Assembly (NCBI GenBank): GCA_021773305.1
Contig: JAJFKH010000092.1
Coordinates: 1 to 47,154, forward strand
Direction: 5' to 3'
From: Gammaproteobacteria bacterium
GTDB taxonomy: Bacteria > Pseudomonadota > Gammaproteobacteria > UBA1113
Length of the DNA: 47,154 nt
Positions within the stretch are counted from its first letter, which is position 1. Each line of letters opens with the position of its first letter. Positions 1-8,108 of this stretch are shown one piece after another. The translations under genes and the position numbers were made by a program. The notes beneath the pieces were generated by a model. The model was not told the origin of the DNA. It searched no databases and saw only the letters and a program-made list of their open reading frames with translations.

Positions 1-131
1 TCGCTCATACCATATTGATAACTATTTGGCCATCCTGAAGGTGCCAGCCCTTCTGTGCCTGAAATTTATAACAGTTCAGCAAACTAAACCAATACCTTTC
101 AGCGGGAGCTGCTGATTAAAGTTGGAAAGAT

Positions 132-161
132 TTGCCTAGTATTCCCGGGATCTGCTAGAAT
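132..161 (+). promoter_or_regulatory. Sigma-70 promoter of the SRP RNA gene
   Basis: A -35-like TTGCCT (132-137) and a -10 TAGAAT (156-161) are 18 bases apart. The -10 is preceded by TG plus one base, giving an extended -10. Transcription would begin near 167, at the predicted 5' end of the SRP RNA. Bases 1-131 are unassigned: frame 2 is open from base 2 to a TGA at 110-112 but resembles nothing I know. Confidence 0.55.
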
Positions 162-166
162 GGTCA

Positions 167-294
167 GGTTTTATGGTAACACCATCGGCCCTTTTGCGGT
201 GATAGGCTGTGAACCCCGTCAGGCCCGGAAGGGAGCAGCGGTAGCGGTCGATTCAGGCGCAGAATGTGGCTGGTGGAGTTGCCACCAAATAACC
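167..294 (+). ncRNA. ffs: Signal recognition particle 4.5S RNA
   Basis: The conserved SRP RNA apical domain is visible at about 215-250: GTCAGGCCCGGAAGG followed by GAGCAGC, the tetraloop and asymmetric loop that bind Ffh. The 5' side (GGTTTTATGGTAAC...) can pair with the 3' side (GTTGCCACCAAATAACC), closing the long hairpin. A T5 run at 294-298 follows and can act as a terminator. The RNA joins Ffh to target membrane proteins to the translocon. It lies directly upstream of dnaX, as in several gammaproteobacteria. The exact ends are estimated from pairing. Confidence 0.9.
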
Positions 295-315
295 TTTTTC
301 TCGGAATTTAGGATA

Positions 316-1866
316 ATGTCCTACCAAGTCCTTGCCCGTCAGTGGCGGCCCGGAGATTTTCAGCACATTGTTGGCCAACAGCATGTAGTGCAAGCATTAA
401 CCAATGCACTCAATCAACAACGACTCCATCATGCTTACCTCTTCACCGGTACCCGAGGAACTGGGAAAACAACCCTAGCGCGTATTTTAGCAAAATGTTT
501 AAATTGCGAGCAGGGGATCACCGCAACGCCTTGCGAGAATTGCTCAACCTGCCAAGATATCCGCGAAGGCCGCTGTCTGGACTTGCTAGAAATTGATGCA
601 GCTTCTCGAACCGGTGTAGAGGATATGCGAGAATTATTGGATAATGTTCAATATAGTAGCAACCATGCCCGCTACAAAGTTTATATCATCGATGAAGTTC
701 ACATGCTTTCTAAACACAGCTTTAATGCATTATTAAAAACCTTAGAAGAACCACCGGCCCACATAATTTTTATCCTAGCAACCACCGATCCACAAAAATT
801 ACCTGCTACCGTTCTCTCTCGGTGTTTACAATTTCATTTAAAAAACTTATCTGTGGAGCAACTCACCGCTCACATGGAAATGATTTTGCAGCATGAAAAT
901 ATATCGTTTGAAGCAGCCGCCCTTGAAGCCCTTGCAGAAGCTGCCGACGGTAGCGTTCGCGATGGATTGAGCCTATTAGACCAAACCATTTCCCACGGAA
1001 ATAATCAGGTCGCCCTGAGTGACGTGCAAGCATTGCTAGGATTGAGCGAACAACGATTTATCCTCACATTGCTCAAACAATTACAAAACCACCAGGGACA
1101 AGGCTTACTTGACACTATTACTCAACTCGCCCAAAATGCTGCGGATTTCCATCAAGTCCTTGAACAACTGTTAAAAACGCTCCACGAAATTGCCAAATGC
1201 CAAGTGGTACCCGAATACCCTTGTGCAGAGACCATCAAATCCATTGCCAGAGAATGGGGCAAGGAAGAAACTCAAGTATATTACCAAAGTGCACTTATCG
1301 GTCGCCGAGATTTGCCTTTAGCACCCACACCAAGAAGCGGTTTTGAAATGATTATGCTGCGGATGTTAGCATTCTCTCCGGTGGAAAAATCCAGCCCTCC
1401 TCCTCCAACACCGCAAAAAAAAACAACTCCTCCTCCTCAAGTTCAGCAACCCAGTCCCTCTGCTAATATGAAAGATCAAGCAACTCCTGATACTGGCTGG
1501 CAAGGTATTTTCCCAAAACTCGCTCTTTCCGGAATGGCAAAAACTCTCGCCTCTTATTGTATTATGGTGGAAAATGCAGAGAATCAAATAAAATTGCTAA
1601 TTGAACCTAACCAGGCAATGTTAGTATCAAACGAACAACGGCAAACCATTGAGCATGCTTTACGGGAGTATTATGAAAAACCCATAAAACTCCTCATTGA
1701 ACCCGGCACAGTTCATCAGCCAAGCCCCTTTCACCTTGCAAAGCAGGCTGCTGAAAAAAAACAACAGCAGGCCATTGATATTATCCAAAATGACCCTAAT
1801 GTAAGTACTATTGTCGAAAAATTTGATGCAACGATTGAGAAAGGCTCTATTGTTGCAATTGATTGA
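316..1866 (+). CDS. dnaX: DNA polymerase III tau (and possibly gamma) subunit
   Basis: This is the clamp-loader ATPase that loads the beta sliding clamp and, as tau, dimerises the polymerase III core. It has 516 residues from an ATG at 316 preceded by TTTAGGA. An in-frame start at 160 would run through the SRP RNA and is rejected. Walker A GTRGTGKTT is at 45-53. Zinc cysteines at 64, 73, 76 and 79 match the spacing in E. coli. Walker B IIDEVHML is near 124-131, and the sensor SRC is at 168-170. A proline/lysine-rich linker near 355-385 is followed by a short tau-specific C-terminus, so the protein is shorter than E. coli tau. A nine-A run inside the linker could cause slippage to a gamma-like product. 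The stop is close to the ybaB start, so the two are probably co-transcribed. Confidence 0.96.
   Translation: MSYQVLARQWRPGDFQHIVGQQHVVQALTNALNQQRLHHAYLFTGTRGTGKTTLARILAKCLNCEQGITATPCENCSTCQDIREGRCLDLLEIDAASRTGVEDMRELLDNVQYSSNHARYKVYIIDEVHMLSKHSFNALLKTLEEPPAHIIFILATTDPQKLPATVLSRCLQFHLKNLSVEQLTAHMEMILQHENISFEAAALEALAEAADGSVRDGLSLLDQTISHGNNQVALSDVQALLGLSEQRFILTLLKQLQNHQGQGLLDTITQLAQNAADFHQVLEQLLKTLHEIAKCQVVPEYPCAETIKSIAREWGKEETQVYYQSALIGRRDLPLAPTPRSGFEMIMLRMLAFSPVEKSSPPPPTPQKKTTPPPQVQQPSPSANMKDQATPDTGWQGIFPKLALSGMAKTLASYCIMVENAENQIKLLIEPNQAMLVSNEQRQTIEHALREYYEKPIKLLIEPGTVHQPSPFHLAKQAAEKKQQQAIDIIQNDPNVSTIVEKFDATIEKGSIVAID
1415..1423 (+). promoter_or_regulatory. A9 slippery run inside dnaX
   Basis: Nine consecutive A residues fall in frame as cAA AAA AAA Aca, within the linker after the ATPase/collar region. 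A shift to the -1 frame reaches TAA at 1464-1466, giving a product of about 383 residues. The +1 frame reaches TGA at 1469-1471. Known dnaX genes make gamma by ribosomal or transcriptional slippage at comparable A runs; its use here is inferred. Confidence 0.5.
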
Positions 1867-1877
1867 GGAGTAATTGT

Positions 1878-2237
1878 ATGAGTGACGATTTTAGTAAAGG
1901 CAACTTTGGTAAGTTAGTGGAAACAGCCCAAAAACTACAAGATGGTATGAAAAGCGCCCAAAAAGAGTTAGAGGATTTGCGAATCGTCGGTGAAGCCGGT
2001 GGTGGGCTGGTGAAAATAACGGGAAATGGCCGCCATGATGTGGTTTCTGTCTGGTTTGATCCGTCAGTTTTATCTGAAGAAAAAACCATTATTGAAGATT
2101 TAACTGCCGCTGCATGCAATGATTTAACGCGAAAAATTGAAAAAGCTTACAAATCCAAAGTATCAGGTCTTGCCACGGGATTTGATTTTAACAAAAATTT
2201 TGACTTATCCTCTGATGATGATGACGCTGGGAATTAA
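1878..2237 (+). CDS. ybaB: YbaB/EbfC nucleoid-associated protein
   Basis: This small dimeric DNA-binding protein is found almost universally between dnaX and recR. It has 119 residues. The ATG at 1878 is chosen because GAGGAG at 1865-1870 is properly spaced; an in-frame ATG at 1863 overlaps the end of dnaX and has no ribosome site. The helical N-terminus and the central GEAGGGLVKITGNG glycine-rich strand are the family hallmarks. The C-terminus is an aspartate-rich tail (SSDDDDAGN), slightly longer than in E. coli. It sits 11 bases after dnaX and 12 bases before recR in one operon. Confidence 0.95.
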   Translation: MSDDFSKGNFGKLVETAQKLQDGMKSAQKELEDLRIVGEAGGGLVKITGNGRHDVVSVWFDPSVLSEEKTIIEDLTAAACNDLTRKIEKAYKSKVSGLATGFDFNKNFDLSSDDDDAGN

Positions 2238-2249
2238 GCAACAACGCCC

Positions 2250-2849
2250 ATGAGTCTTTTCAGCCCACTGTTAGAACAATTAGTCCATGCTCTACGATGC
2301 TTGCCTGGTGTAGGCCCTAAATCGGCCCAGCGGATGGCTTTTCATTTGTTAGCCCGGGAGCGGGACGGTGGACGATACCTTGCGAATATGCTGCAACAAG
2401 CCATGGAATTAATCCATCGTTGTAAACAGTGCCAAGGCTTTAGTGAAAAAAAGATTTGTGATCTGTGCACGAACCCTCGGCGCGATCACGCTATCTTATG
2501 TGTAGTAGAAAGCCCTGCGGATGTCATGGCAATGGAACAAACCGGCTACCGAGGACTTTATTTTGTATTGCATGGGCATCTTTCTCCTATTGACGGTATT
2601 GGCCCTAGCGAAATCGGTCTTGAAAAATTGAAAAAATTTCTTCAAGAAATTTCCCCTAAAGAAATTGTTCTCGCCACAAACCCCACGGTAGAAGGCGACG
2701 CCACAGCACAATATATCGTTCAGCTTACAAAGCCTTTCCAAATCCCCTGTAGCCGACTCGCCCATGGGGTTCCGATTGGCGGTGAAATTGAATTTGTTGA
2801 CGGTAATACCCTTGCTCATGCATTTGCTGGGCGAGAAATTGTATCTTAA
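2250..2849 (+). CDS. recR: Recombination mediator protein RecR
   Basis: RecR acts with RecO (encoded at 34002-34718) to load RecA on SSB-coated single-stranded gaps. The length is the usual 199 residues. The N-terminal helix-hairpin-helix contains [13 protein letters not shown]4 zinc finger has cysteines at 58, 61, 70 and 73. The Toprim domain starts at [14 protein letters not shown], and the C-terminus carries the conserved [11 protein letters not shown] stretch. It follows ybaB in the classical dnaX-ybaB-recR order. Confidence 0.97.
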   Translation: MSLFSPLLEQLVHALRCLPGVGPKSAQRMAFHLLARERDGGRYLANMLQQAMELIHRCKQCQGFSEKKICDLCTNPRRDHAILCVVESPADVMAMEQTGYRGLYFVLHGHLSPIDGIGPSEIGLEKLKKFLQEISPKEIVLATNPTVEGDATAQYIVQLTKPFQIPCSRLAHGVPIGGEIEFVDGNTLAHAFAGREIVS

Positions 2850-2866
2850 TTAACAGGAGTAGCCCC

Positions 2867-3526
2867 ATGGCTATCACAGTACACGGAACCCCCCTATCGC
2901 CTTTTAGCCGTAAAGTCTGCATTGCCTTACGAGAAAAACAATTAGATTTTACCATCAACCCTATCATACCCTTCAATCTTCCAGATGATTTTATCAAAAT
3001 GAGTCCTTTAAAAAAGATACCTGTACTGCAAGATAATGATTACACCCTAGCGGATTCATCGGCCATTTGCTTTTACCTTGAAAAGCAATACTCTGAGCAT
3101 TCTCTATACCCGACTGATCCCAAACAGTGCGGCCAAAGTCTATGGTTTGAAGAATATGCAGATACAGCAGTGGTCGGTTGTACAACCATGGGTATTTTCT
3201 ATCATAAACTTATAGAGCCTGCTTTTTTTGATCGGCCTATCAATCAAGAATCCATTGACGTTGCTTTAAAAGAGCAATTGCCAGTGATTTGTCATTATCT
3301 TCAAGAGAGGCTACAGTCCGACAAAAAATACCTGGTTGCTGATACATTATCTATTGCTGACATCAGTGTTGCTTCTGCATTTCAAAATCTCATCATTTCA
3401 GGGTATACCATTGACCAAGAGCCATTCCCCTTGCTGACCGATTATCTAGCAAAAATCTGGCAACGGGAAAGCTTCCAAGCACAATTAGCCGCAGAAAAGC
3501 CATTTGTGGATGAATTGACCGGCTAA
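2867..3526 (+). CDS. Glutathione S-transferase family protein
   Basis: A cytosolic GST-fold protein of 219 residues. The thioredoxin-like N-terminal domain (1-80) contains PFSRKVCIALREK, a cis-proline context (KKIPVLQD) and the glutathione gamma-glutamyl-binding motif ADSSAICFYLE. The all-helical C-terminal domain contains LSIADISVAS, the usual N-capping box. The nucleophile is probably one of the serines near residues 11-14, but this is not certain. The substrate is unknown. SD AGGAG stands just before the ATG, 17 bases after recR, so it may be the last gene of the dnaX operon. Confidence 0.88.
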   Translation: MAITVHGTPLSPFSRKVCIALREKQLDFTINPIIPFNLPDDFIKMSPLKKIPVLQDNDYTLADSSAICFYLEKQYSEHSLYPTDPKQCGQSLWFEEYADTAVVGCTTMGIFYHKLIEPAFFDRPINQESIDVALKEQLPVICHYLQERLQSDKKYLVADTLSIADISVASAFQNLIISGYTIDQEPFPLLTDYLAKIWQRESFQAQLAAEKPFVDELTG

Positions 3527-3539
3527 ACCAATGGGTTTT

Positions 3540-3578
3540 TCCATGAAAATTAGAAGTTCAACTTCTAATTTTCATGGA
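3540..3578. repeat. Perfect palindrome 1 upstream of the ATPase gene
   Basis: Two 19-base arms (3540-3558 and 3560-3578, beginning TCCATGAAAATTAG) are exact reverse complements around one C. There is no T-run after it, so it is a poor intrinsic terminator. It shares its outer 15 bases with palindrome 2. Confidence 0.9.
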
Positions 3579-3595
3579 TATCTTGACAAAATCCC

Positions 3596-3644
3596 TTTTA
3601 TCCATGAAAATTAGAGATCTAACTTCTAATTTTCATGGATAAAA
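3596..3644. repeat. Perfect palindrome 2 touching the ATPase start codon
   Basis: Two 20-base arms (3596-3615 and 3625-3644) are exact reverse complements around a 9-base loop. The right arm ends on the base before the ATG at 3645. A TTGACA at 3583-3588 lies between the two palindromes and would place a -10 (GAAAAT, 3606-3611) inside this one. Binding here, or an RNA hairpin here, would affect initiation of the downstream gene. Confidence 0.9.
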
Positions 3645-4808
3645 ATGAAAAGACAATATTTTGAACAAAAAATCCAGCATTGCTTTAATGTTAACCCAGT
3701 GGTTGGGCTACTAGGGCCTCGCCAGTGTGGAAAAACTACTCTGGCCAAATTGTTTGCCCACAAGAAAAAAATACCCAAAGAAAATTATTTCGATCTAGAA
3801 AATAATCTCGATCTCGCCCGCCTAAAAGAGCCTGCACTTACATTAAAACAATTAGAGGGAACGATTGTCATTGATGAGGTACAATTATTTCCTAATTTGT
3901 TTCGTGATCTTCGAGTACTCGTAGACGATGAAAATTTTACGGGGCAGTTACTGATTTTAGGAAGTGCCTCCCAAGAATTGATCCGTCAATCCGCTGAAAC
4001 ATTAGCCGGGCGAATTTCTTATATCGAACTTACCCCTTTTAGTAGTAGTGAAACCGGCGAGCAATCCCTTCTTTGGCTGAGGGGCGGCTACCCACGATCT
4101 TATTTAGCTATCAATAATGAAATAAGCACTGACTGGCGCAAAGATTATATTCGCACATTCCTAGAAAAAGATATTCCAAATTTGGGTATTAATATTCCTG
4201 CAAAAAGAATGCGACGGTTCTGGATGATGCTGGCTCATTACCATGGCAACATATTCAATGCCTCTGAGTTAGGCCGAGCAATGCAAACATCCTACAAAAC
4301 TATACAAGAATACACAGACATCCTCAGTGGAACATTCATGATCCGGCAATTGCAACCTTGGTTTGAAAATATTAGCAAGCGCCAAGTCAAATCACCTAAA
4401 ATATATTTTCGCGACACTGGCATTTACCATAGCCTATTAGGGATTGAAAACCTCTCTGAGCTACGAACTCACCCAAAGCTTGGTGCCTCTTGGGAAGGGT
4501 TTGCCATGGAAGAAGTGATTCGAACTCTCAAAGTCGATGAACAAGATTGTTACTTTTGGGCGACCCACCAGCAGGCCGAATTAGACCTGCTGATTTTTGA
4601 CCATAGCAAAAAGCGCGGCTTTGAATTTAAGTATAGCGACGCACCAAAGCTCACAAAATCCATGAGAATTGCTTTGGAAGATCTCAAGCTGGATACTCTC
4701 ACCGTTATTTACCCTGGAACCACTTGCTATCCATTGGCTGAAAACGTAAAAGTTGTTGGCTTACAAAGCCTCCTTTGTGATCCTCTCATTTTAACTCAAT
4801 ACAACTAA
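3645..4808 (+). CDS. AAA+ ATPase with DUF4143-type C-terminal domain
   Basis: A 387-residue ATP-binding protein of the widespread AAA_14/DUF4143 class, whose biological role is not settled. Walker A GPRQCGKTT is at 24-32, and Walker B IVIDEVQLFP follows near 74-83. The middle holds RGGYPRS and a winged-helix-like segment. The C-terminal part has YFRDTGIYHSLLG, then AELDLLIF and GFEFKYSD, which together resemble the D...ExK core of a PD-(D/E)xK nuclease fold. The paired palindromes immediately upstream are its likely regulatory region. It ends two bases from the stop of the convergent gene at 4811. It may be an accessory insertion between the dnaX operon and the genes beyond. Confidence 0.85.
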   Translation: MKRQYFEQKIQHCFNVNPVVGLLGPRQCGKTTLAKLFAHKKKIPKENYFDLENNLDLARLKEPALTLKQLEGTIVIDEVQLFPNLFRDLRVLVDDENFTGQLLILGSASQELIRQSAETLAGRISYIELTPFSSSETGEQSLLWLRGGYPRSYLAINNEISTDWRKDYIRTFLEKDIPNLGINIPAKRMRRFWMMLAHYHGNIFNASELGRAMQTSYKTIQEYTDILSGTFMIRQLQPWFENISKRQVKSPKIYFRDTGIYHSLLGIENLSELRTHPKLGASWEGFAMEEVIRTLKVDEQDCYFWATHQQAELDLLIFDHSKKRGFEFKYSDAPKLTKSMRIALEDLKLDTLTVIYPGTTCYPLAENVKVVGLQSLLCDPLILTQYN

Positions 4809-4810
4809 CC

Positions 4811-5578
4811 TTACATTCCTATACTAGAATAACTTGACTGTTCCAATCGTCGCTGTGCCAATTCAGCATCAATGATTTGCTGATCGACCAGTTTCCTCTG
4901 ATAATCCAGAGCGACTTTCAGAGTTGCGTAAGGGCCTAGACTATCAGATGCACTCGGTGAGGGAGTTACCGTACTCTCTTTTCCTACAAAGGTACGAGTC
5001 AGTGATTTTTTATAATGTAAATAGAGCGTCCCAATATCCGCAGCATCTTCTTCAGAAAATGGCTCATTGCCATGCACATTGGTTAGTTCATTCTTTTCAA
5101 TCATAGGAAATAATTCTTTCTTTAAGTGATAGGCTTCCCCTGTTGTTGTGAGAAAAACTTCATTACTGGGCAATGTAAAAATATCCGTTTTGCCATCCAG
5201 TAATTTTTCATTACGAATTTGACAGGTTAAAGTAAAAAATAACAATCTCCGCTGAACTTGCTCTACAGGCTTCTCAGGATCAAAACGCACTTCGCTTGCT
5301 AACACCATAGCAATAGCTTGGAAAAGAACATTCACATCTCGACTATTTTCTTCAGTGTAGCTGCGGCCATTTTTAGCATGCCGCTCTAAGCGTAGCTTAA
5401 ATTCCTTGACAATTTCATCGGCTAAATCAGGAAAACTCCGAGGATTAGCCGCAATATCGCGATGCACAATTTCATTGAGTCGCCGGATCCCGTGACAACG
5501 ATGCTTTGCCACTTTTCGCCACCAACACATATTCTCATCATACTCTCGAACAAATTCTTTTAAGTAAACTCGATCCAT
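4811..5578 (-). CDS. Hypothetical protein, effector-like, weak U-box resemblance
   Basis: I do not recognise this 255-residue protein. The ATG at 5578 is preceded by AAGGTGGG at good spacing; an in-frame start at 5716 has no such support. There is no signal peptide or membrane segment. The N-terminal half is charged and helical. Residues about 132-182 (NEVFLTTTGEAYHLKKELF, then ELTNVHGNEPFSEED) vaguely follow the spacing of U-box folds: T-G-x-x-Y, a helix, then a short loop ending in PF. That resemblance is weak and is offered only as a lead. The C-terminus is a serine/proline linker plus a glutamine-rich helix. It is monocistronic and convergent with the ATPase gene. Confidence 0.6.
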   Translation of the reverse strand: MDRVYLKEFVREYDENMCWWRKVAKHRCHGIRRLNEIVHRDIAANPRSFPDLADEIVKEFKLRLERHAKNGRSYTEENSRDVNVLFQAIAMVLASEVRFDPEKPVEQVQRRLLFFTLTCQIRNEKLLDGKTDIFTLPSNEVFLTTTGEAYHLKKELFPMIEKNELTNVHGNEPFSEEDAADIGTLYLHYKKSLTRTFVGKESTVTPSPSASDSLGPYATLKVALDYQRKLVDQQIIDAELAQRRLEQSSYSSIGM

Positions 5579-5735
5579 ACTTATCACCCACCTTATTTTG
5601 TTACTTAGCACAGGCAAAATGACGGTTTTGAGCGCCCCACCTTGTACCAAGCATGATTTATTTTTGATAACCATAAGGTATAGTCGATAATTGACGAAGA
5701 TCAACTCGTCTACCACTGATTTTCAGGTGAAGTGA

Positions 5736-7064
5736 TTAAAGTCGAAAAGTCACCTTGACTTGAAGCCCTCCCTGGGAACGATTTTTAAGTTGGATAGAGC
5801 CGCCGTGAGCGCAGATAACATCTTGGGCAATGGCCAAACCAAGCCCGCTGCCTCCTGTTCTGGAGCTGCGTGCGGTATCCACCCGATAAAATGGTGTAAA
5901 TACTTTTAATAGTTGAGCTTCTGGGATCCCAGGGCCATCATCTTCAATCATAATAATTGCGCAACCTTCATCGGAGGTAATATTCACAAAGACATTTTCA
6001 GCATATTTCACTGCATTGTTGACCAAATTTGTAATGGCACGCTTAATCCCAAGGGCATTGGCTTTAAAGCGGATCCGTGGGATCTGAGTTTGGCATTCTA
6101 CATTTTTACCTTGCTCACATTTTTCATCGCAAATAGACAAAATCAATGCCACTAGATCCAAATTAATTCTATCATCCACATTAGATGCATCTTTCGTGTA
6201 GGTGAGGATCTGATCGATCATCGCTTCCATTTCATCTAAATCTTCCACCATTTCTTGATACTGCTGCTTATCTTCCAAAAATTGAGAACGCAGTTTCATT
6301 CGAGTAATCGGCGTACGCAAATCGTGAGAGATAGCCGCCAGCATTAAATTTCGATCTTGGAGTAAGTTCATAATACGTTGCTGCATTTGATTCATTGCAT
6401 GGGCCGTGTCTCTAACAATAGCCGGGCCGTATTCAATCATGGGCTTAGCCGTCAACTCTATACCTAATTTTTCTGCGGCCACCTTAAATTGCTTTAGCGG
6501 CCCTGTAAAACGTAACAGAGTCCAAGCAGAGAATAGTAATGCAAGCGCAACCACAAGAGTGAGAGTCACAATAAAAATTTGCATGAGGTTTGCATTAGAA
6601 AGAGGCGTATATTTGATATTGAGCCATTCACCGTTGTCCAATCGTAGAGAAACAGCAAGGTGATCCGGGATCTGTTTAAGGGTATCCCCCATTTTTTCTA
6701 AATTATGATCGGTAATTTGTAACGACCAGCGAGGTGCATCGGTTAATCCTACATCAAGCTTTTCGGTGCGAGAAACCTTTGCAATTTTAGGCCAATCTTT
6801 TTCTGGCGTCGTTTCAAAGAGGTAAAGTGTATCTGCCAACTGGGTAATCACTTCATCTGAATCTGCCAGACGCTCTTCTTTTTTGCTATGATTCAAAAAA
6901 ATTAAAATCAAAATAAAATTTAAAATCACTAACCCAGCAAAAATAATAAAGATAGCTTTTCCCGGAATGGTACCAGGAAATCTCCAAGGCTTAGTCAATT
7001 TTTTTATATTTATTGCGGGTAGAATTGCCGCACAGATACATTTTGCACGCTGATAAAATTTCAT
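5736..7064 (-). CDS. EnvZ-like sensor histidine kinase
   Basis: An inner-membrane sensor kinase of 442 residues, partner of the regulator at 7237-7962. TM1 lies at about 36-57 and TM2 at about 160-184, bracketing a periplasmic sensor of about 100 residues. A HAMP linker follows (about 184-236). The phospho-acceptor His247 is in AISHDLRTPITRMK. The ATP-binding domain shows an N box (LVNNAVKYA), a G1 box (EDDGPGIP), an F box (FTPFYRVD) and a G2 box (GGSGLGLAIA). The EnvZ/OmpR-type H-box and the C-terminus ending in VTFRL are typical of the EnvZ group. The signal sensed is unknown. A 172-base gap separates it from the regulator gene. Confidence 0.93.
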   Translation of the reverse strand: MKFYQRAKCICAAILPAINIKKLTKPWRFPGTIPGKAIFIIFAGLVILNFILILIFLNHSKKEERLADSDEVITQLADTLYLFETTPEKDWPKIAKVSRTEKLDVGLTDAPRWSLQITDHNLEKMGDTLKQIPDHLAVSLRLDNGEWLNIKYTPLSNANLMQIFIVTLTLVVALALLFSAWTLLRFTGPLKQFKVAAEKLGIELTAKPMIEYGPAIVRDTAHAMNQMQQRIMNLLQDRNLMLAAISHDLRTPITRMKLRSQFLEDKQQYQEMVEDLDEMEAMIDQILTYTKDASNVDDRINLDLVALILSICDEKCEQGKNVECQTQIPRIRFKANALGIKRAITNLVNNAVKYAENVFVNITSDEGCAIIMIEDDGPGIPEAQLLKVFTPFYRVDTARSSRTGGSGLGLAIAQDVICAHGGSIQLKNRSQGGLQVKVTFRL

Positions 7065-7155
7065 TTTTTAGCACTCCGATTGCGTTTAGGATTGGACAAA
7101 AAAGTCAAAAAAATCGAGGCATATAGCCACTCTATGTTACGCGTCTTTTACTGGC

Positions 7156-7177
7156 CTTTTTGTTCAAAGATGAATGC
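7156..7177 (+). repeat. Dispersed short repeat, copy 1
   Basis: The 22 bases CTTTTTGTTCAAAGATGAATGC recur with one mismatch at 40801-40822 in the same orientation. This copy sits in the 172-base gap between the response-regulator and kinase genes. The rest of that gap shows no ORF with a ribosome site. Confidence 0.5.
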
Positions 7178-7236
7178 AAGATGGGATGCTAAAAACGGCA
7201 ATCCTACCCGCAACAAATATAGCATTCATTTCTACC

Positions 7237-7962
7237 CTATTTACGTTTTTCAACTTTTGCAGAAAAGATATATCCTCCTCCACGAACAGTCTTAATCACG
7301 GCCGGTTGCTTAGGATCCGGTTCTATCTTTTGTCGTAGACGGCTGATCCTAACATCAATACTCCGATCAAAAGGGCCTGCTTGACGGTTTTGGGTAATCT
7401 CAAGCAGCGCATCTCGACTTAGCACTTGATTGGGGCGTTCTGCCAGGGCTTCTAAAAGGCGATATTCCCCATCGGTCATAGCCACATCAAGCCCTTCTGG
7501 TGAAATTAAACGACGCAGCAGTTTATCTAATACCCAATCATTAAAAGTCAATTTTGTGGCAGGGTGATTCAATTCACCGCCACTGCCTTCACCACCACTA
7601 CGCCGCAGAATAGCTTTAATCCTTGCAAGCAATTCATGGGGATTAAATGGCTTAGTTAAATAATCATCGGCCCCTAGCTCTAAACCTAAAATTCGCTCGG
7701 TATCTTCTCCCGCAGCAGTTAACATAATGACAGGTACGACAGAGTTTTGGCGCAGTTTACGGCACAGCTCAAAACCATCTTCTCCGGGAAGCATGATATC
7801 TAAAATCACCAAATCAAAGAGCTTATGTTTCAGGGCGTCGAACATTTCTTCACCACACCCAGCCAAAGTCACATGGTAACCGTAAGCTGCTAAAAACTTT
7901 TCCATAAGTTGGGTGATTTTAGGGTCATCGTCAACAATTAATATCTTACTGCTTAGCTGCAT
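7237..7962 (-). CDS. OmpR-family response regulator
   Basis: A 241-residue transcription factor. The receiver domain (about 5-118) has acidic residues Asp11-Asp13, the phospho-acceptor Asp55 (LVILDIMLPGEDG), Thr82 and Lys104 (LTKPFNP). The C-terminal winged helix (about 140-235) has VAMTDGEYRLLEAL and SIDVRISRLRQKIE, ending in TVRGGGYIF. Transcribed first, it heads the operon with the EnvZ-like kinase downstream. Divergent hmgA lies 146 bases away. The regulon cannot be read from the window. Confidence 0.95.
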   Translation of the reverse strand: MQLSSKILIVDDDPKITQLMEKFLAAYGYHVTLAGCGEEMFDALKHKLFDLVILDIMLPGEDGFELCRKLRQNSVVPVIMLTAAGEDTERILGLELGADDYLTKPFNPHELLARIKAILRRSGGEGSGGELNHPATKLTFNDWVLDKLLRRLISPEGLDVAMTDGEYRLLEALAERPNQVLSRDALLEITQNRQAGPFDRSIDVRISRLRQKIEPDPKQPAVIKTVRGGGYIFSAKVEKRK

Positions 7963-8048
7963 ACCTAAACCCTCAAAACATCGTACGAAATTTAAACCAC
8001 TTTAGCACAATAGGCGGTAAAATAACAGTTGTAAAACGTAAAGATTGT

Positions 8049-8077
8049 TTGCAAGCCTATGCAGTGAGTTTTATAGT
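8049..8077 (+). promoter_or_regulatory. Sigma-70 promoter of hmgA
   Basis: TTGCAA (8049-8054) and TATAGT (8072-8077) are separated by 17 bases, upstream of the AAGGACGG ribosome site and the hmgA ATG at 8109. No other comparable pair is obvious in this divergent region. Confidence 0.5.
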
Positions 8078-8108
8078 ATGGTGACGAATAACCTAACTAA
8101 GGACGGAA

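Noticed and set aside
2-112. 3' fragment of a gene at the left edge
   Set aside because: The frame is open for 36 codons but shows no recognisable motif, and chance openness is likely at this length.
160-315. N-terminal extension of DnaX by 52 residues
   Set aside because: It overlaps the SRP RNA and has no ribosome site; the family start is at 316.
3540-3644. Palindromes as intrinsic terminators for the glutathione transferase gene
   Set aside because: No T-run follows either hairpin, and the second reaches the next start codon; a regulatory role fits better.
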